Assembly: GCA_902774185.1 (NCBI GenBank)
Contig: CACYHE010000007.1
Span: 1 to 64,000, forward strand
Direction: 5' to 3'
Length of the DNA stretch: 64,000 nucleotides
Source of the DNA: an uncultured Bacteroidales bacterium
GTDB lineage: Bacteria > Bacteroidota > Bacteroidia > Bacteroidales > Paludibacteraceae
Each line of letters opens with the position of its first letter. Position 1 is the stretch's first letter. The notes under the pieces were generated by a model that ran no database searches, was not told the DNA's origin, and saw only the letters and a program-made list of their open reading frames with translations. Made by a program: the position numbers and the translations under genes. This document shows, one piece after another, positions 27,180 through 34,435 of this stretch.

Positions 27180-28130
27180 TTAGAGTATTAATGATTTAAC
27201 AAATTCCACACGGTTGAAGCATTGCAGATCGGTCATCTTCTCGCCTAAACCGATATAACGAACGGGGATCTTGAATTGATCCGAGATACCGATCACCACG
27301 CCGCCTTTGGCGGTGCCGTCCAGTTTGGTGATGGCGAGCGAACTGACTTGGGTTGCTGCCGTGAACTGACGTGCCTGTTCGAAGGCATTCTGTCCGGTCG
27401 ACCCGTCCAGCACCAACATCACGTCGTGCGGAGCGTCCGGCACCACTTTCTGCATTACGTTCTTGATCTTCGTCAACTCGTTCATCAGGTTCACTTTGTT
27501 ATGCAGACGGCCTGCCGTGTCTATCAGCACCACGTCCGCATCATTGGCTTTTGCGGACTGCAGGGTGTCAAAAGCGACCGAAGCCGGATCGGAACCCTGT
27601 TGCTGCTTGATGACGGGTACGCCAACGCGTTCACCCCATATGCATAGTTGTTCTACGGCGGCGGCACGGAACGTATCTGCAGCACCTAAATACACTTTCT
27701 TTCCGGCGGCTTTGTATTGGTAGGCTAACTTACCGATGGTCGTCGTCTTACCTACGCCGTTCACACCAACCACCATGATCACGTAGGGCTTGGCGGGTAG
27801 GGGCGCATCGAAATCCGACACCTCTTCCGTGTTGTTCTCCTGCAGCAGCGAAGCGATCTCATCGACCAGCAGGTTGTTCAATTCGCTTGTGCCTACGTAT
27901 TTATCCCGTTTGACGCGTTCCTGCACGCGCTCGATGATACGCAGCGTCGTCTCTACGCCTACATCCGAGGTGATCAACGCCTCTTCCAGGTTATCCAACA
28001 CCTCATCATCGATGGTGGACTTACCGGCGATGGCACGACCTATCTTACTCAACACCGACTCTTTTGATTTCTCCAAACCCTTGTCCAGTGTCTCTTTTTT
28101 CTCTTTGTTAAATAATCCGAAAAATGCCAT
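27180..28130 (-). CDS. ftsY: Signal recognition particle receptor FtsY
   Basis: SRP receptor GTPase that delivers ribosome-nascent chains to the membrane translocon. An N domain (about 15-100) precedes the SRP-type G domain: G1 GVNGVGKTTTIGKL, ADTFRAAAVEQL, G3 DTAGR and TKLDGTAKGG. It has 316 residues with a very short N-terminal extension, as is common in Bacteroidota, and lacks the long acidic region of E. coli FtsY. It sits in the cdsA operon. The gap to the GT2 gene consists of ATTTACC-type words. Confidence 0.96.
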   Translation of the reverse strand: MAFFGLFNKEKKETLDKGLEKSKESVLSKIGRAIAGKSTIDDEVLDNLEEALITSDVGVETTLRIIERVQERVKRDKYVGTSELNNLLVDEIASLLQENNTEEVSDFDAPLPAKPYVIMVVGVNGVGKTTTIGKLAYQYKAAGKKVYLGAADTFRAAAVEQLCIWGERVGVPVIKQQQGSDPASVAFDTLQSAKANDADVVLIDTAGRLHNKVNLMNELTKIKNVMQKVVPDAPHDVMLVLDGSTGQNAFEQARQFTAATQVSSLAITKLDGTAKGGVVIGISDQFKIPVRYIGLGEKMTDLQCFNRVEFVKSLIL

Positions 28131-28134
28131 GAAT

Positions 28135-28170
28135 ATTTACCATTTAATCATTTACCATGTACCATTTATT
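28135..28170. repeat. ATTTACC-type heptads between ftsY and the GT2 gene
   Basis: ATTTACC, ATTTAAT, CATTTACC, ATGTACC, ATTTATT. The array includes the stop codon of the GT2 gene. Confidence 0.7.
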
Positions 28171-29068
28171 TATAGTCCTTCCGCATCTTGCGGTAATCTT
28201 TGCGGGCATTGAAGACCGCTTTGGCGCTGCCGGTTTTACCCGTGACAAGGAACATCGCTGCCGCTGTGTAGTCCAAAAAGAACCGTATCCCCAATACGCC
28301 CCATCGGCACCGGCTGTTCTTGTAGATCATCAGCAGGTTATTGCGGAAATTGAGGTACGTCTTACGCGGGTTGTCGTAACTGAGCGAACCTCCGCCTAAG
28401 TGATAGACTACGCTCTGCGGTACGCAGGCTAAGATCCATCCTCTATTGCGCATGCGCCAGCATAAGTCAATCTCCTCCATGTGGGCGAAGAACGATGCGT
28501 CCAAACCGCCTGTCTCCTTATATACACTCGTACGCACGCACATGCAAGCACCCGAAGTCCAATCGACGGGAACGACCGTGTCGTACTGCCCTTTGTCCTG
28601 TTCTGTCTTACCGAAACGGCGACCTCTGCAATACGGATAACCGAGTCCGTTCAGGTATCCGCCTGCCGCTCCGGCATGCTCGAAATAATCGCGTTTCAAC
28701 CAACTGCGTATCTTCGGTTGCACCGCTGCCACCTCCGGATGGGCGTCCATATAATCGAGTAGGGGATCCAACCATCCCTCCGGCGTCTCTACATCCGAGT
28801 TAAGCAGCACCACGTATTCGCTGTCCACCTGCTCGATGGCACGATTATAGCCCTCCGCAAAACCGTAGTTCCGGTCCAGCACGATGGTCTTGACGGTCGG
28901 AAACTCCTTCTTCAGTACCTCCAAGCTCTCATCCGTACTCCCGTTATCCGCCACGATGAGTTCGCTCATCGCTAATCGCTCATCGCTCATCGATTGCACC
29001 ACCGACGGCAGGTACTGACGCATCATCTGCGCCCCGTTCCAGTTTAATATGATAACACTAACCTTCAC
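28166..29068 (-). CDS. Family 2 glycosyltransferase (rhamnosyltransferase-like)
   Basis: GT-A fold enzyme that probably adds a sugar to a cell-envelope glycan or lipopolysaccharide. VIILNWNG and ADNGSTD at the N-terminus, LLNSDVE (the metal-binding DxD-like site) and FAHMEEIDLCWR are typical of the WbbL-like subgroup. It has 300 residues with a C-terminal amphipathic or membrane-associated end. The GTG start at 29068 lies within a heptad array. A further in-frame heptad array plus hairpin (28955-28991) is read as MSDERLAMSEL. Its position after cdsA and a lipid A acyltransferase fits envelope synthesis. Confidence 0.88.
   Translation of the reverse strand: MKVSVIILNWNGAQMMRQYLPSVVQSMSDERLAMSELIVADNGSTDESLEVLKKEFPTVKTIVLDRNYGFAEGYNRAIEQVDSEYVVLLNSDVETPEGWLDPLLDYMDAHPEVAAVQPKIRSWLKRDYFEHAGAAGGYLNGLGYPYCRGRRFGKTEQDKGQYDTVVPVDWTSGACMCVRTSVYKETGGLDASFFAHMEEIDLCWRMRNRGWILACVPQSVVYHLGGGSLSYDNPRKTYLNFRNNLLMIYKNSRCRWGVLGIRFFLDYTAAAMFLVTGKTGSAKAVFNARKDYRKMRKDYK
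28955..28991. repeat. GCTCATC heptad array plus perfect hairpin inside the GT2 gene
   Basis: Hairpin GATGAG-TTCG-CTCATC (28955-28970) runs straight into the heptads GCTCATC, GCTAATC, GCTCATC, GCTCATC. It shares an identical 21-base stretch with the adaptor gene. Confidence 0.95.
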
Positions 29069-29090
29069 CTTTCACCTTTCACCTTTCCTT
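29063..29090. repeat. TTTCACC heptads at the acyltransferase-GT2 junction
   Basis: CTTCACC, TTTCACC, TTTCACC, TTTCCTT. On the minus strand this word supplies the last codons and stop of the acyltransferase gene and the GTG start of the GT2 gene. Confidence 0.85.
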
Positions 29091-29941
29091 TGCCATTTCC
29101 ATCGATTATGTGTCCAGAGCCATAACTCCGGTTGCTCCAATATATTCTGCTCCAACAGTTGCGCGTACGCCGTGGTGATCTCGCCTTCTGCGGTGCTCTT
29201 CGGGTCGGCTGCTATCGTGTGCATCTGTACGTGGAAATAGCCGCGTCGGATGCGGGATATATGCAGGTAGAACACCGGGTATCCGAATTTCTTGCCCAAT
29301 ACCTCACCGCCGTCCAGAAAACCCGTCTCTTGATGCAGGAAAGTGAGCCAGGTGCGGGTCACCTCCGGTCTCGGTTTCTGATCACTGAGCAGCCCCACCG
29401 TCACCGGTTTCTTCTCCGCCCGATAGCGCACCATCTCCCTCAAGATACGCTGTTTCTCTACGCATACGCCGCCTCGCTTGCTGCGGATAGCCAACATCAG
29501 ACGGTCCATCCCTTTGTTCTTCAATCGCCGATAAACGTTCATCTCCGTCACGCCGGGACTGACCCACTGCTGGATGGAGGCGATCCACTCCCAGTTACCG
29601 AAATGCGCTAACATGAATATTCCCCCACCTGCCGCATCGATCAGACGGTTCGTCTCCTCCATGCCTTCAAAAACCACCCGTTCCCGCATCTCGTCTTCCG
29701 AACAACGATAGCCATAGATGCTCTCCACCATCGTGTCGCAGAACTGATGATAGAACGCCCGTCGTATCTGCTTTCGCTCCGCCTCGTTCTTGTCCGGAAA
29801 AGCCATCCGCAGGTTCTTATCCACCAACTTCCGCCGGTAACGTACCACATAGTACATCATCGGATAAAGGATCCAATCGGCGAACCAATAATGCACGCCA
29901 AGCGGTAATCTACTCAGACAAGCGGCAATAGAAAGTAGCAT
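29072..29941 (-). CDS. Lysophospholipid / lipid A acyltransferase (LpxL-family)
   Basis: Membrane-associated acyltransferase that most likely adds a secondary acyl chain to lipid A. The catalytic HX4(D/E)-type motif is in LAHFGNWEW, and LLSDQKP is the second conserved block of the LpxL/HtrB family. It has 289 residues from ATG 29941; a TTG at 29950 is the alternative. A hydrophobic N-terminal segment anchors it. The start overlaps the cdsA end, indicating coupling. Its C-terminal KGER and stop codon are written by the heptad array at 29063-29090. Ornithine-lipid or other lipid substrates are possible. Confidence 0.88.
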   Translation of the reverse strand: MLLSIAACLSRLPLGVHYWFADWILYPMMYYVVRYRRKLVDKNLRMAFPDKNEAERKQIRRAFYHQFCDTMVESIYGYRCSEDEMRERVVFEGMEETNRLIDAAGGGIFMLAHFGNWEWIASIQQWVSPGVTEMNVYRRLKNKGMDRLMLAIRSKRGGVCVEKQRILREMVRYRAEKKPVTVGLLSDQKPRPEVTRTWLTFLHQETGFLDGGEVLGKKFGYPVFYLHISRIRRGYFHVQMHTIAADPKSTAEGEITTAYAQLLEQNILEQPELWLWTHNRWKWQRKGER

Positions 29942-30783
29942 ATATAGCAAAAAGCAGTGATGATCGGGGAGGCTAATAACACACTGTCAAAACGATCCAG
30001 CACACCACCGTGCCCGGGCAGGAACGCGCCGGAGTCCTTAACGCCCAAGGAGCGCTTGAGCAGACTCTCCATCAGGTCACCCATCGTACCGAAGGCGCTG
30101 ACAAGGAAAGCAAAACCCAAGACGATGACCCATTGAACACGCATGATGAGTATCTCATCGAACCATCCGAAATGATGCAGCAGAACCGCAGCACCCATCG
30201 TGAACGCAAAACCGCCGAACAGACCTTCCCAACTCTTCTTCGGACTGATATGAGGCGTCATCTTATGATTGCCGTTCTTGCGCTTGGCGGTGAGCGAACC
30301 CACGCAGTACGCACCTGTATCGTTGATCCAGATCAGCACAAAGAGCGCCAGGAGCAACCATTTGCTCAAGAAATACAGCAGCATCAGCGTCGCTAATGGC
30401 AAGGCAATCATGAACTGCGAAATCAGAAAATTACCCCAACTCTGCAAGGGCTTGCCCGAATGATTCCAAATCTCGTCCAGCAACGCGATCACCACAATCG
30501 GCAGATACGACATACCTACGATGAACGCAATGGAGCGGTACTGCTCTCCGCCTTCATTCTTCCATGCCACACATTGGATCGTGCCCCAAAGCACTACCGT
30601 GGCGATGAACGAGAAGATACGCAAGGCGCGTGGCGACTTCACCAAGCGGTGAAACTCATCTACCGCCAGGATGCAGAACAGAAAAAACAACACGCAGAAC
30701 GCAATGGGATTCCATAGGATCGACCCTACCACACATCCCACAAACACGGTCCCGCTAAGCGTACGTTTGATTAATTCGGACAT
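29914..30783 (-). CDS. cdsA: Phosphatidate cytidylyltransferase
   Basis: Makes CDP-diacylglycerol from phosphatidate and CTP, the branch point of phospholipid synthesis, in the inner membrane. It is a polytopic protein of 289 residues with about eight hydrophobic segments. The C-terminal CDS signature is clear: KRSLGVKDSG then LPGHGGVLDRFDS with the conserved aspartates, and SPKKSWEG upstream. The start is ATG 30783, just downstream of the promoter (30802-30832); the codons upstream fall in the -10-like box. It is the first gene of the minus-strand operon. Confidence 0.95.
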   Translation of the reverse strand: MSELIKRTLSGTVFVGCVVGSILWNPIAFCVLFFLFCILAVDEFHRLVKSPRALRIFSFIATVVLWGTIQCVAWKNEGGEQYRSIAFIVGMSYLPIVVIALLDEIWNHSGKPLQSWGNFLISQFMIALPLATLMLLYFLSKWLLLALFVLIWINDTGAYCVGSLTAKRKNGNHKMTPHISPKKSWEGLFGGFAFTMGAAVLLHHFGWFDEILIMRVQWVIVLGFAFLVSAFGTMGDLMESLLKRSLGVKDSGAFLPGHGGVLDRFDSVLLASPIITAFCYICYFLLPLV

Positions 30784-30801
30784 AGTTTTGCAATTTTGCT
30801 G

Positions 30802-30832
30802 CAAAGGTACGAAAAAAAAATGACATGTGCAA
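30802..30832 (-). promoter_or_regulatory. Promoter of the cdsA operon
   Basis: Minus strand: TTGC (30832-30829), 19 bases, TACCTTTG (30809-30802). The leader to the ATG would be only about 12-18 bases. Confidence 0.85.
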
Positions 30833-30955
30833 ATTTATTTGCAAAAATTTGAAATCGATGCCATCCTACGGAGCGAGCATAAACTTCTGAATACGGAAAA
30901 AGTACCTAAAAACCCCGATAAAACCCCGTTTTTGTCCGAAAAAATGCATGCATGC

Positions 30956-30986
30956 TTGCGTATGTCGATTTTTTATTGTAATTTTG
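30956..30986 (+). promoter_or_regulatory. Promoter of the small acidic protein - ribF operon
   Basis: TTGC at 30956-30959, 19 bases, TAATTTTG at 30979-30986. Confidence 0.85.
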
Positions 30987-31012
30987 CACTCGCAAAGGTT
31001 TTTGATCGTATT

Positions 31013-31366
31013 ATGGAAAATAACAGTATCGAAATGGCGCTCTTGGAGCCGGAAGAGCGGGAACTGGTGGAGTTTATTTTGGCAACTATCCCTGCGGAGG
31101 ACCGAAAGGGTCTGACGGCAGATGATGTATTGTTTGTCTTGGACGCGATGGATGATTTTTTGGAGGAAGAAGGTCTGCTGCGCGAGGATCCTGCCACCGG
31201 AGAGATGGAGTATCTGGAGGGGGATGTAGATGAGACGGAACAGCTCAACTACGTGCTGAAAGCCGTGCGCGAAGAGGGGAGAATGATCTCCTCCGTGCAG
31301 ATCCAGCTCATCCAAGATGCCGAGCTGCAGTTCGGCATCGAACACGGATACTACGAGGAGGAGTGA
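31013..31366 (+). CDS. Small acidic protein of unknown function
   Basis: The 117-residue protein is strongly acidic and mostly helical by composition (ELVEFILATIPAEDRKGL, DAMDDFLEEEGLL), with no signal peptide or membrane helix. I do not recognise a characterised family; it resembles conserved small cytoplasmic proteins of Bacteroidota. The start is ATG 31013, downstream of the promoter; the frame is open further upstream, but that part is not transcribed from it. Its stop overlaps the GTG start of ribF (GTGA), preceded by GAGGAGGAG, so the two are translationally coupled. This suggests, but does not show, a link to flavin metabolism. Confidence 0.8.
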   Translation: MENNSIEMALLEPEERELVEFILATIPAEDRKGLTADDVLFVLDAMDDFLEEEGLLREDPATGEMEYLEGDVDETEQLNYVLKAVREEGRMISSVQIQLIQDAELQFGIEHGYYEEE

Positions 31367-32217
31367 AACGCATAGCGACCATAGGATTTTTTGACGGGGT
31401 GCATAGGGGACATCGGTATTTGTTCGACCACCTGCAGTCGGAGGCGAAACGGCGGGGGCTGGAGTCGCTGATAATCACCTTTGACGTACATCCCCGCACC
31501 GTGGTGCAATCGAGCTATGTGCCGCAGTTACTGACCTCTCTGGACGAGCGGCGTGCTTTATTGGCGCAGTACGGCGAGGTGGAGGTGTTGCCTTTTGGCG
31601 AAGTACAACCCTTGACGGCGGCGCAGTTCATGCAGACCATCCGGGACCGCTATGAGGTGTCGGTGCTGCTGATGGGGTACGACCATCGGTTCGGTTCGGA
31701 CCGTCTCGCGAACCCGTCGGACTATCGGGCTATCGGTGCCGCTTTGGGCATTGAGGTGCTGACGATGGACGAATACAAAGATGCGGCGGGGCATGTCTCT
31801 TCAACTGCGATACGTACCGCCTTGACGGCAGGGCATGTGGAAGAAGCGCAGGCTTTATTGGGGTATCCTTATACGCTCTCCGGGCAAGTGGTTCACGGCA
31901 AAGCCATCGGGCGTACCATCGGTTTTCCGACCGCCAATATCCAACCCTGCGAACACTATCAGATCATTCCGCATGCCGGTGTCTATGCCGTGTCGGTACG
32001 TTCGGACGCCTTCGATTGGAAACCGGCGATGCTCAATATAGACGCGAAGGGTATCATCGAGGTGCATATCCCTTCTTTTGAAGGCGATCTATACCATCAA
32101 AGTCTGCAAGTCCGCTTCCTGCGGTTCATCCGGGAAGAGCGGCAATTCGATTCGTTGGAAGACTTGAAAAAACAGATCAAGGCTGATGTTGATAGCAGCC
32201 TGCATCCGGACGCATGA
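31363..32217 (+). CDS. ribF: Bifunctional riboflavin kinase / FAD synthetase
   Basis: Converts riboflavin to FMN and then FAD. The N-terminal nucleotidyltransferase half has GFFDGVHRGHRYL and the C-terminal kinase half has GKAIGRTIGFPTAN. The 284 residues are slightly shorter than usual (about 300). The GTG start overlaps the stop of the small acidic gene behind a strong GGAGGAG. The last 41 bases overlap the 3' end of the beta-helix lipoprotein gene on the opposite strand, and there is no terminator between them. Confidence 0.94.
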   Translation: MKRIATIGFFDGVHRGHRYLFDHLQSEAKRRGLESLIITFDVHPRTVVQSSYVPQLLTSLDERRALLAQYGEVEVLPFGEVQPLTAAQFMQTIRDRYEVSVLLMGYDHRFGSDRLANPSDYRAIGAALGIEVLTMDEYKDAAGHVSSTAIRTALTAGHVEEAQALLGYPYTLSGQVVHGKAIGRTIGFPTANIQPCEHYQIIPHAGVYAVSVRSDAFDWKPAMLNIDAKGIIEVHIPSFEGDLYHQSLQVRFLRFIREERQFDSLEDLKKQIKADVDSSLHPDA

Positions 32218-33628
32218 GCGCTCTGCTCACGCCGTCCCGGTCGGTATCATAGGGTAGCGCAGCGATGCTGTCACCGATGCCGATGGCGGGACTGGATTCC
32301 GCCAAGTGAAAATCATAATAGAGATATTCCTTGTACTTATAGAAATCCTTACGGAAGACAGCACTGTCTTCTTGCTGCCAATAGGCGTTATTTGTGGCAA
32401 AGGGCATCCGGAGCGTGTCGGTCTTGAGGTAGTTCCCTTTGAACGTGCCCGTGTAATACTGATCAAAAGGCGTGGCTACCACCAGTTGGTTACGCAGATA
32501 ACCGGTGATGATACAATTGACGAACGAAGCATTGGTCTGCGGTTCCTCTTTGCTCAGGTTCTGGATATAGACAGCCGCCGTCTCCTCTTTGCCGGCAGAC
32601 TGAATCCGGATATTCGTATAACCGAAATAAGAAGCGATGGTCGTATGCGTGAACGTGTGCGTTCCTCCGTCGCAATAGACGCAATAGAGGGCGCAGTTAC
32701 TGATCTCCGTATTCGTCACCGTGGCGTTCACATTATTCAGCGCCAAGCCGTATTGCGTATGGTTATGGATCCGGCATCCGTTCATGCGCAGGGTAGGTAG
32801 CGGTTCTTTGCATTCGCTGAGTACGAACAGACCGTTGTTGCCGGACAGGATCTCCACGTATTCGAAATCGTAGGTCTGCTGTTTCTCCGCCTGCAGATAG
32901 AATCCGTTCCAACTGCCGGCGGCATAGGCGTAGGGCACGGAGTCGAAGAGATTATCAAGCCGGTCTCCCTGAATGAGGATCGGTTGCTCTTTCTTGCCTT
33001 GCGCCGTGACATCTCCCAGCGCATAGATACAGGCGTTGTTATGCATATAGATACGCGCACCGGCATCGATAGTCAGCGCACCGCCTATCACTAAGGTATC
33101 AAAGATCAGATAGGGTTTGTCTGCCGTCATCGTCAGGTCACCCTTCTCCGTTCTGCCGCATCCGGGATGACCAAAACGCGTCACGTCCTGACCGTACGCC
33201 TCCAACACCACCTGTTGCGCCGTGCCGGAACTCAGATGAAAATGCAGCCGATCGGACACCAGTACGGGATTATTGCTGTTGAGCGGATCGATATCGACGC
33301 GCACGAAGACGTACATACTGTCTCCGCCGTTCACCTGTATATTCGTCATCCGATTCAGGTCTGCCTCACCGTCTATGTTCACTTGAAAAGCCTTGCCGTC
33401 GTCGAAGGACACGCTGCGTATCAGAAGTGCCGATTCATTGCGGTTATAGACCATCAGTTGCATCGTAGCGCTGCCCTGCTCCGTGAAGACTGTGTCGAAA
33501 GAAAGCGTGTCGCTCGAAAACGACAAACGCAGCGACGGATCATCGCTGGCGTTGTATTCTTTACAACCGGACAGACAAAAGAGTATGGAGCAAAGAGCAA
33601 GGACTAATATGTTTTTTTTCTTATTCAA
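32177..33628 (-). CDS. Lipoprotein with right-handed beta-helix repeats
   Basis: No named function can be given. From the TTG at 33628 the protein starts MNKKKNILVLALCSILFC and has lipobox CLSGC, so it is a lipoprotein of 483 residues. The first 130 residues look like a beta-sandwich domain (LSFDTVFTEQGSATM). Residues about 140-400 show successive short beta-strands with Asn turns (NNVNATVTNTEISNCALY), typical of a parallel beta-helix. The C-terminal end (SPAIGIGDS, DRDGVSR, PDAGCYQ) resembles other Bacteroidota surface beta-helix proteins. The TTG start was preferred to GTG 33649 because it gives a clean signal peptide; it overlaps the porT end by 8 bases. The 3' end overlaps ribF. Confidence 0.8.
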   Translation of the reverse strand: MNKKKNILVLALCSILFCLSGCKEYNASDDPSLRLSFSSDTLSFDTVFTEQGSATMQLMVYNRNESALLIRSVSFDDGKAFQVNIDGEADLNRMTNIQVNGGDSMYVFVRVDIDPLNSNNPVLVSDRLHFHLSSGTAQQVVLEAYGQDVTRFGHPGCGRTEKGDLTMTADKPYLIFDTLVIGGALTIDAGARIYMHNNACIYALGDVTAQGKKEQPILIQGDRLDNLFDSVPYAYAAGSWNGFYLQAEKQQTYDFEYVEILSGNNGLFVLSECKEPLPTLRMNGCRIHNHTQYGLALNNVNATVTNTEISNCALYCVYCDGGTHTFTHTTIASYFGYTNIRIQSAGKEETAAVYIQNLSKEEPQTNASFVNCIITGYLRNQLVVATPFDQYYTGTFKGNYLKTDTLRMPFATNNAYWQQEDSAVFRKDFYKYKEYLYYDFHLAESSPAIGIGDSIAALPYDTDRDGVSRALMRPDAGCYQHQP

Positions 33629-34409
33629 AATTGAAGGTAAGACACACACAATGACTCGTCAGACGGGAGATGGCATCGGAGTAGAACGCTTCCTGCGGTG
33701 CCAGTTCCATACGCCCCTCAGCAGGTGACAGTTGGTTGGCAAAACCGATGCGGTAGGTCAGTTCGGGACAGAACTTAAACCAACGGAAATAGAAATCGAC
33801 ACCGAATCCTACTTCACAGAAGTAATCCATCAGGTTCATCAGAACGGGTTTCTCTCGATCCCGGCTTACGTTGAAACTGGCACCGCCGCCTGCAATGACA
33901 TAGGGACGGTAGTTGCCTTCGCGTGCAGCGCTCCATTTGAGGTATAGCGGTAAGGAAACCGGCATCGCCAGTACGTCGATATCTTTGCCCGTCTTCCCCG
34001 GCGTACCTACCACCGGATTGCCTGACTCCGTCTTATAACTCAGCGTCCGGTTGGTGAACATCATACCCGGACAGAAACGCAGGTTGAGGTAGTTGCACAG
34101 CCTTAGGTCGGTAATAAAGCCCACATGGAAACCCGGCAGGATACCGCTTACCCTCGCATGATAGATCTCCGTCTTCCCCGTTACCGGATTGGCAATAGGT
34201 ATCTCGCTGTCCGTTACACCGAAACTGCTGAAGTTGATACCCAACTGAAAACCGAAGTGGAAGATCTTATCATCCGCATAGGGTCTGTTCTGCGCCTGCT
34301 GGGCCTTTATTGGACAAAAGACCGCAAAACACAGAATAAGGAGCACAGAACACAGACCGCTGCGCTGACAGAACACAGAGTGTAAGATATGTCTGATTCT
34401 AATTCTCAA
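33621..34409 (-). CDS. porT: PorT-like outer-membrane beta-barrel protein
   Basis: Probable outer-membrane protein related to PorT of the type IX secretion system. After a signal peptide (hydrophobic stretch LLILCFAVFC, cut near IKAQ) come alternating beta-strands: FHFGFQLGINFSSFGV, GFITDLRLCNYLNLRF, YRPYVIAGGGASF and FELTYRI-like FCPELTYRIGF. These fit the PorT family better than generic porins. It has 262 residues, with a TTG start at 34409 in a heptad array. The first 30 residues (to about the signal core) are encoded by word-type sequence shared with 21473-21500, so the native start may differ; a GTG 33 bases downstream is an alternative. No other type IX gene is in the window. Confidence 0.75.
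   Translation of the reverse strand: MRIRIRHILHSVFCQRSGLCSVLLILCFAVFCPIKAQQAQNRPYADDKIFHFGFQLGINFSSFGVTDSEIPIANPVTGKTEIYHARVSGILPGFHVGFITDLRLCNYLNLRFCPGMMFTNRTLSYKTESGNPVVGTPGKTGKDIDVLAMPVSLPLYLKWSAAREGNYRPYVIAGGGASFNVSRDREKPVLMNLMDYFCEVGFGVDFYFRWFKFCPELTYRIGFANQLSPAEGRMELAPQEAFYSDAISRLTSHCVCLTFNFE
34351..34378. repeat. 28-base module shared with the cdd-LptF/G gap
   Basis: Matches 21473-21500 at 26 of 28 positions, flanked here too by ACAGAAC-type words. It encodes part of the PorT signal-peptide region on the minus strand. Confidence 0.9.
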
Positions 34410-34435
34410 TTCTCAATTCTTAATTCTTAATTCTC
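34401..34435. repeat. AATTCTC heptad array between the TonB-receptor-like gene and porT
   Basis: AATTCTC, AATTCTC, AATTCTT, AATTCTT, AATTCTC. It spans the whole gap and supplies the stop of the upstream gene and the TTG start of porT. Confidence 0.95.

Noticed and set aside
30827..31012. Extension of the small acidic protein to an upstream start
   Set aside because: It lies across the promoter at 30956-30986 and has no protein-like composition.
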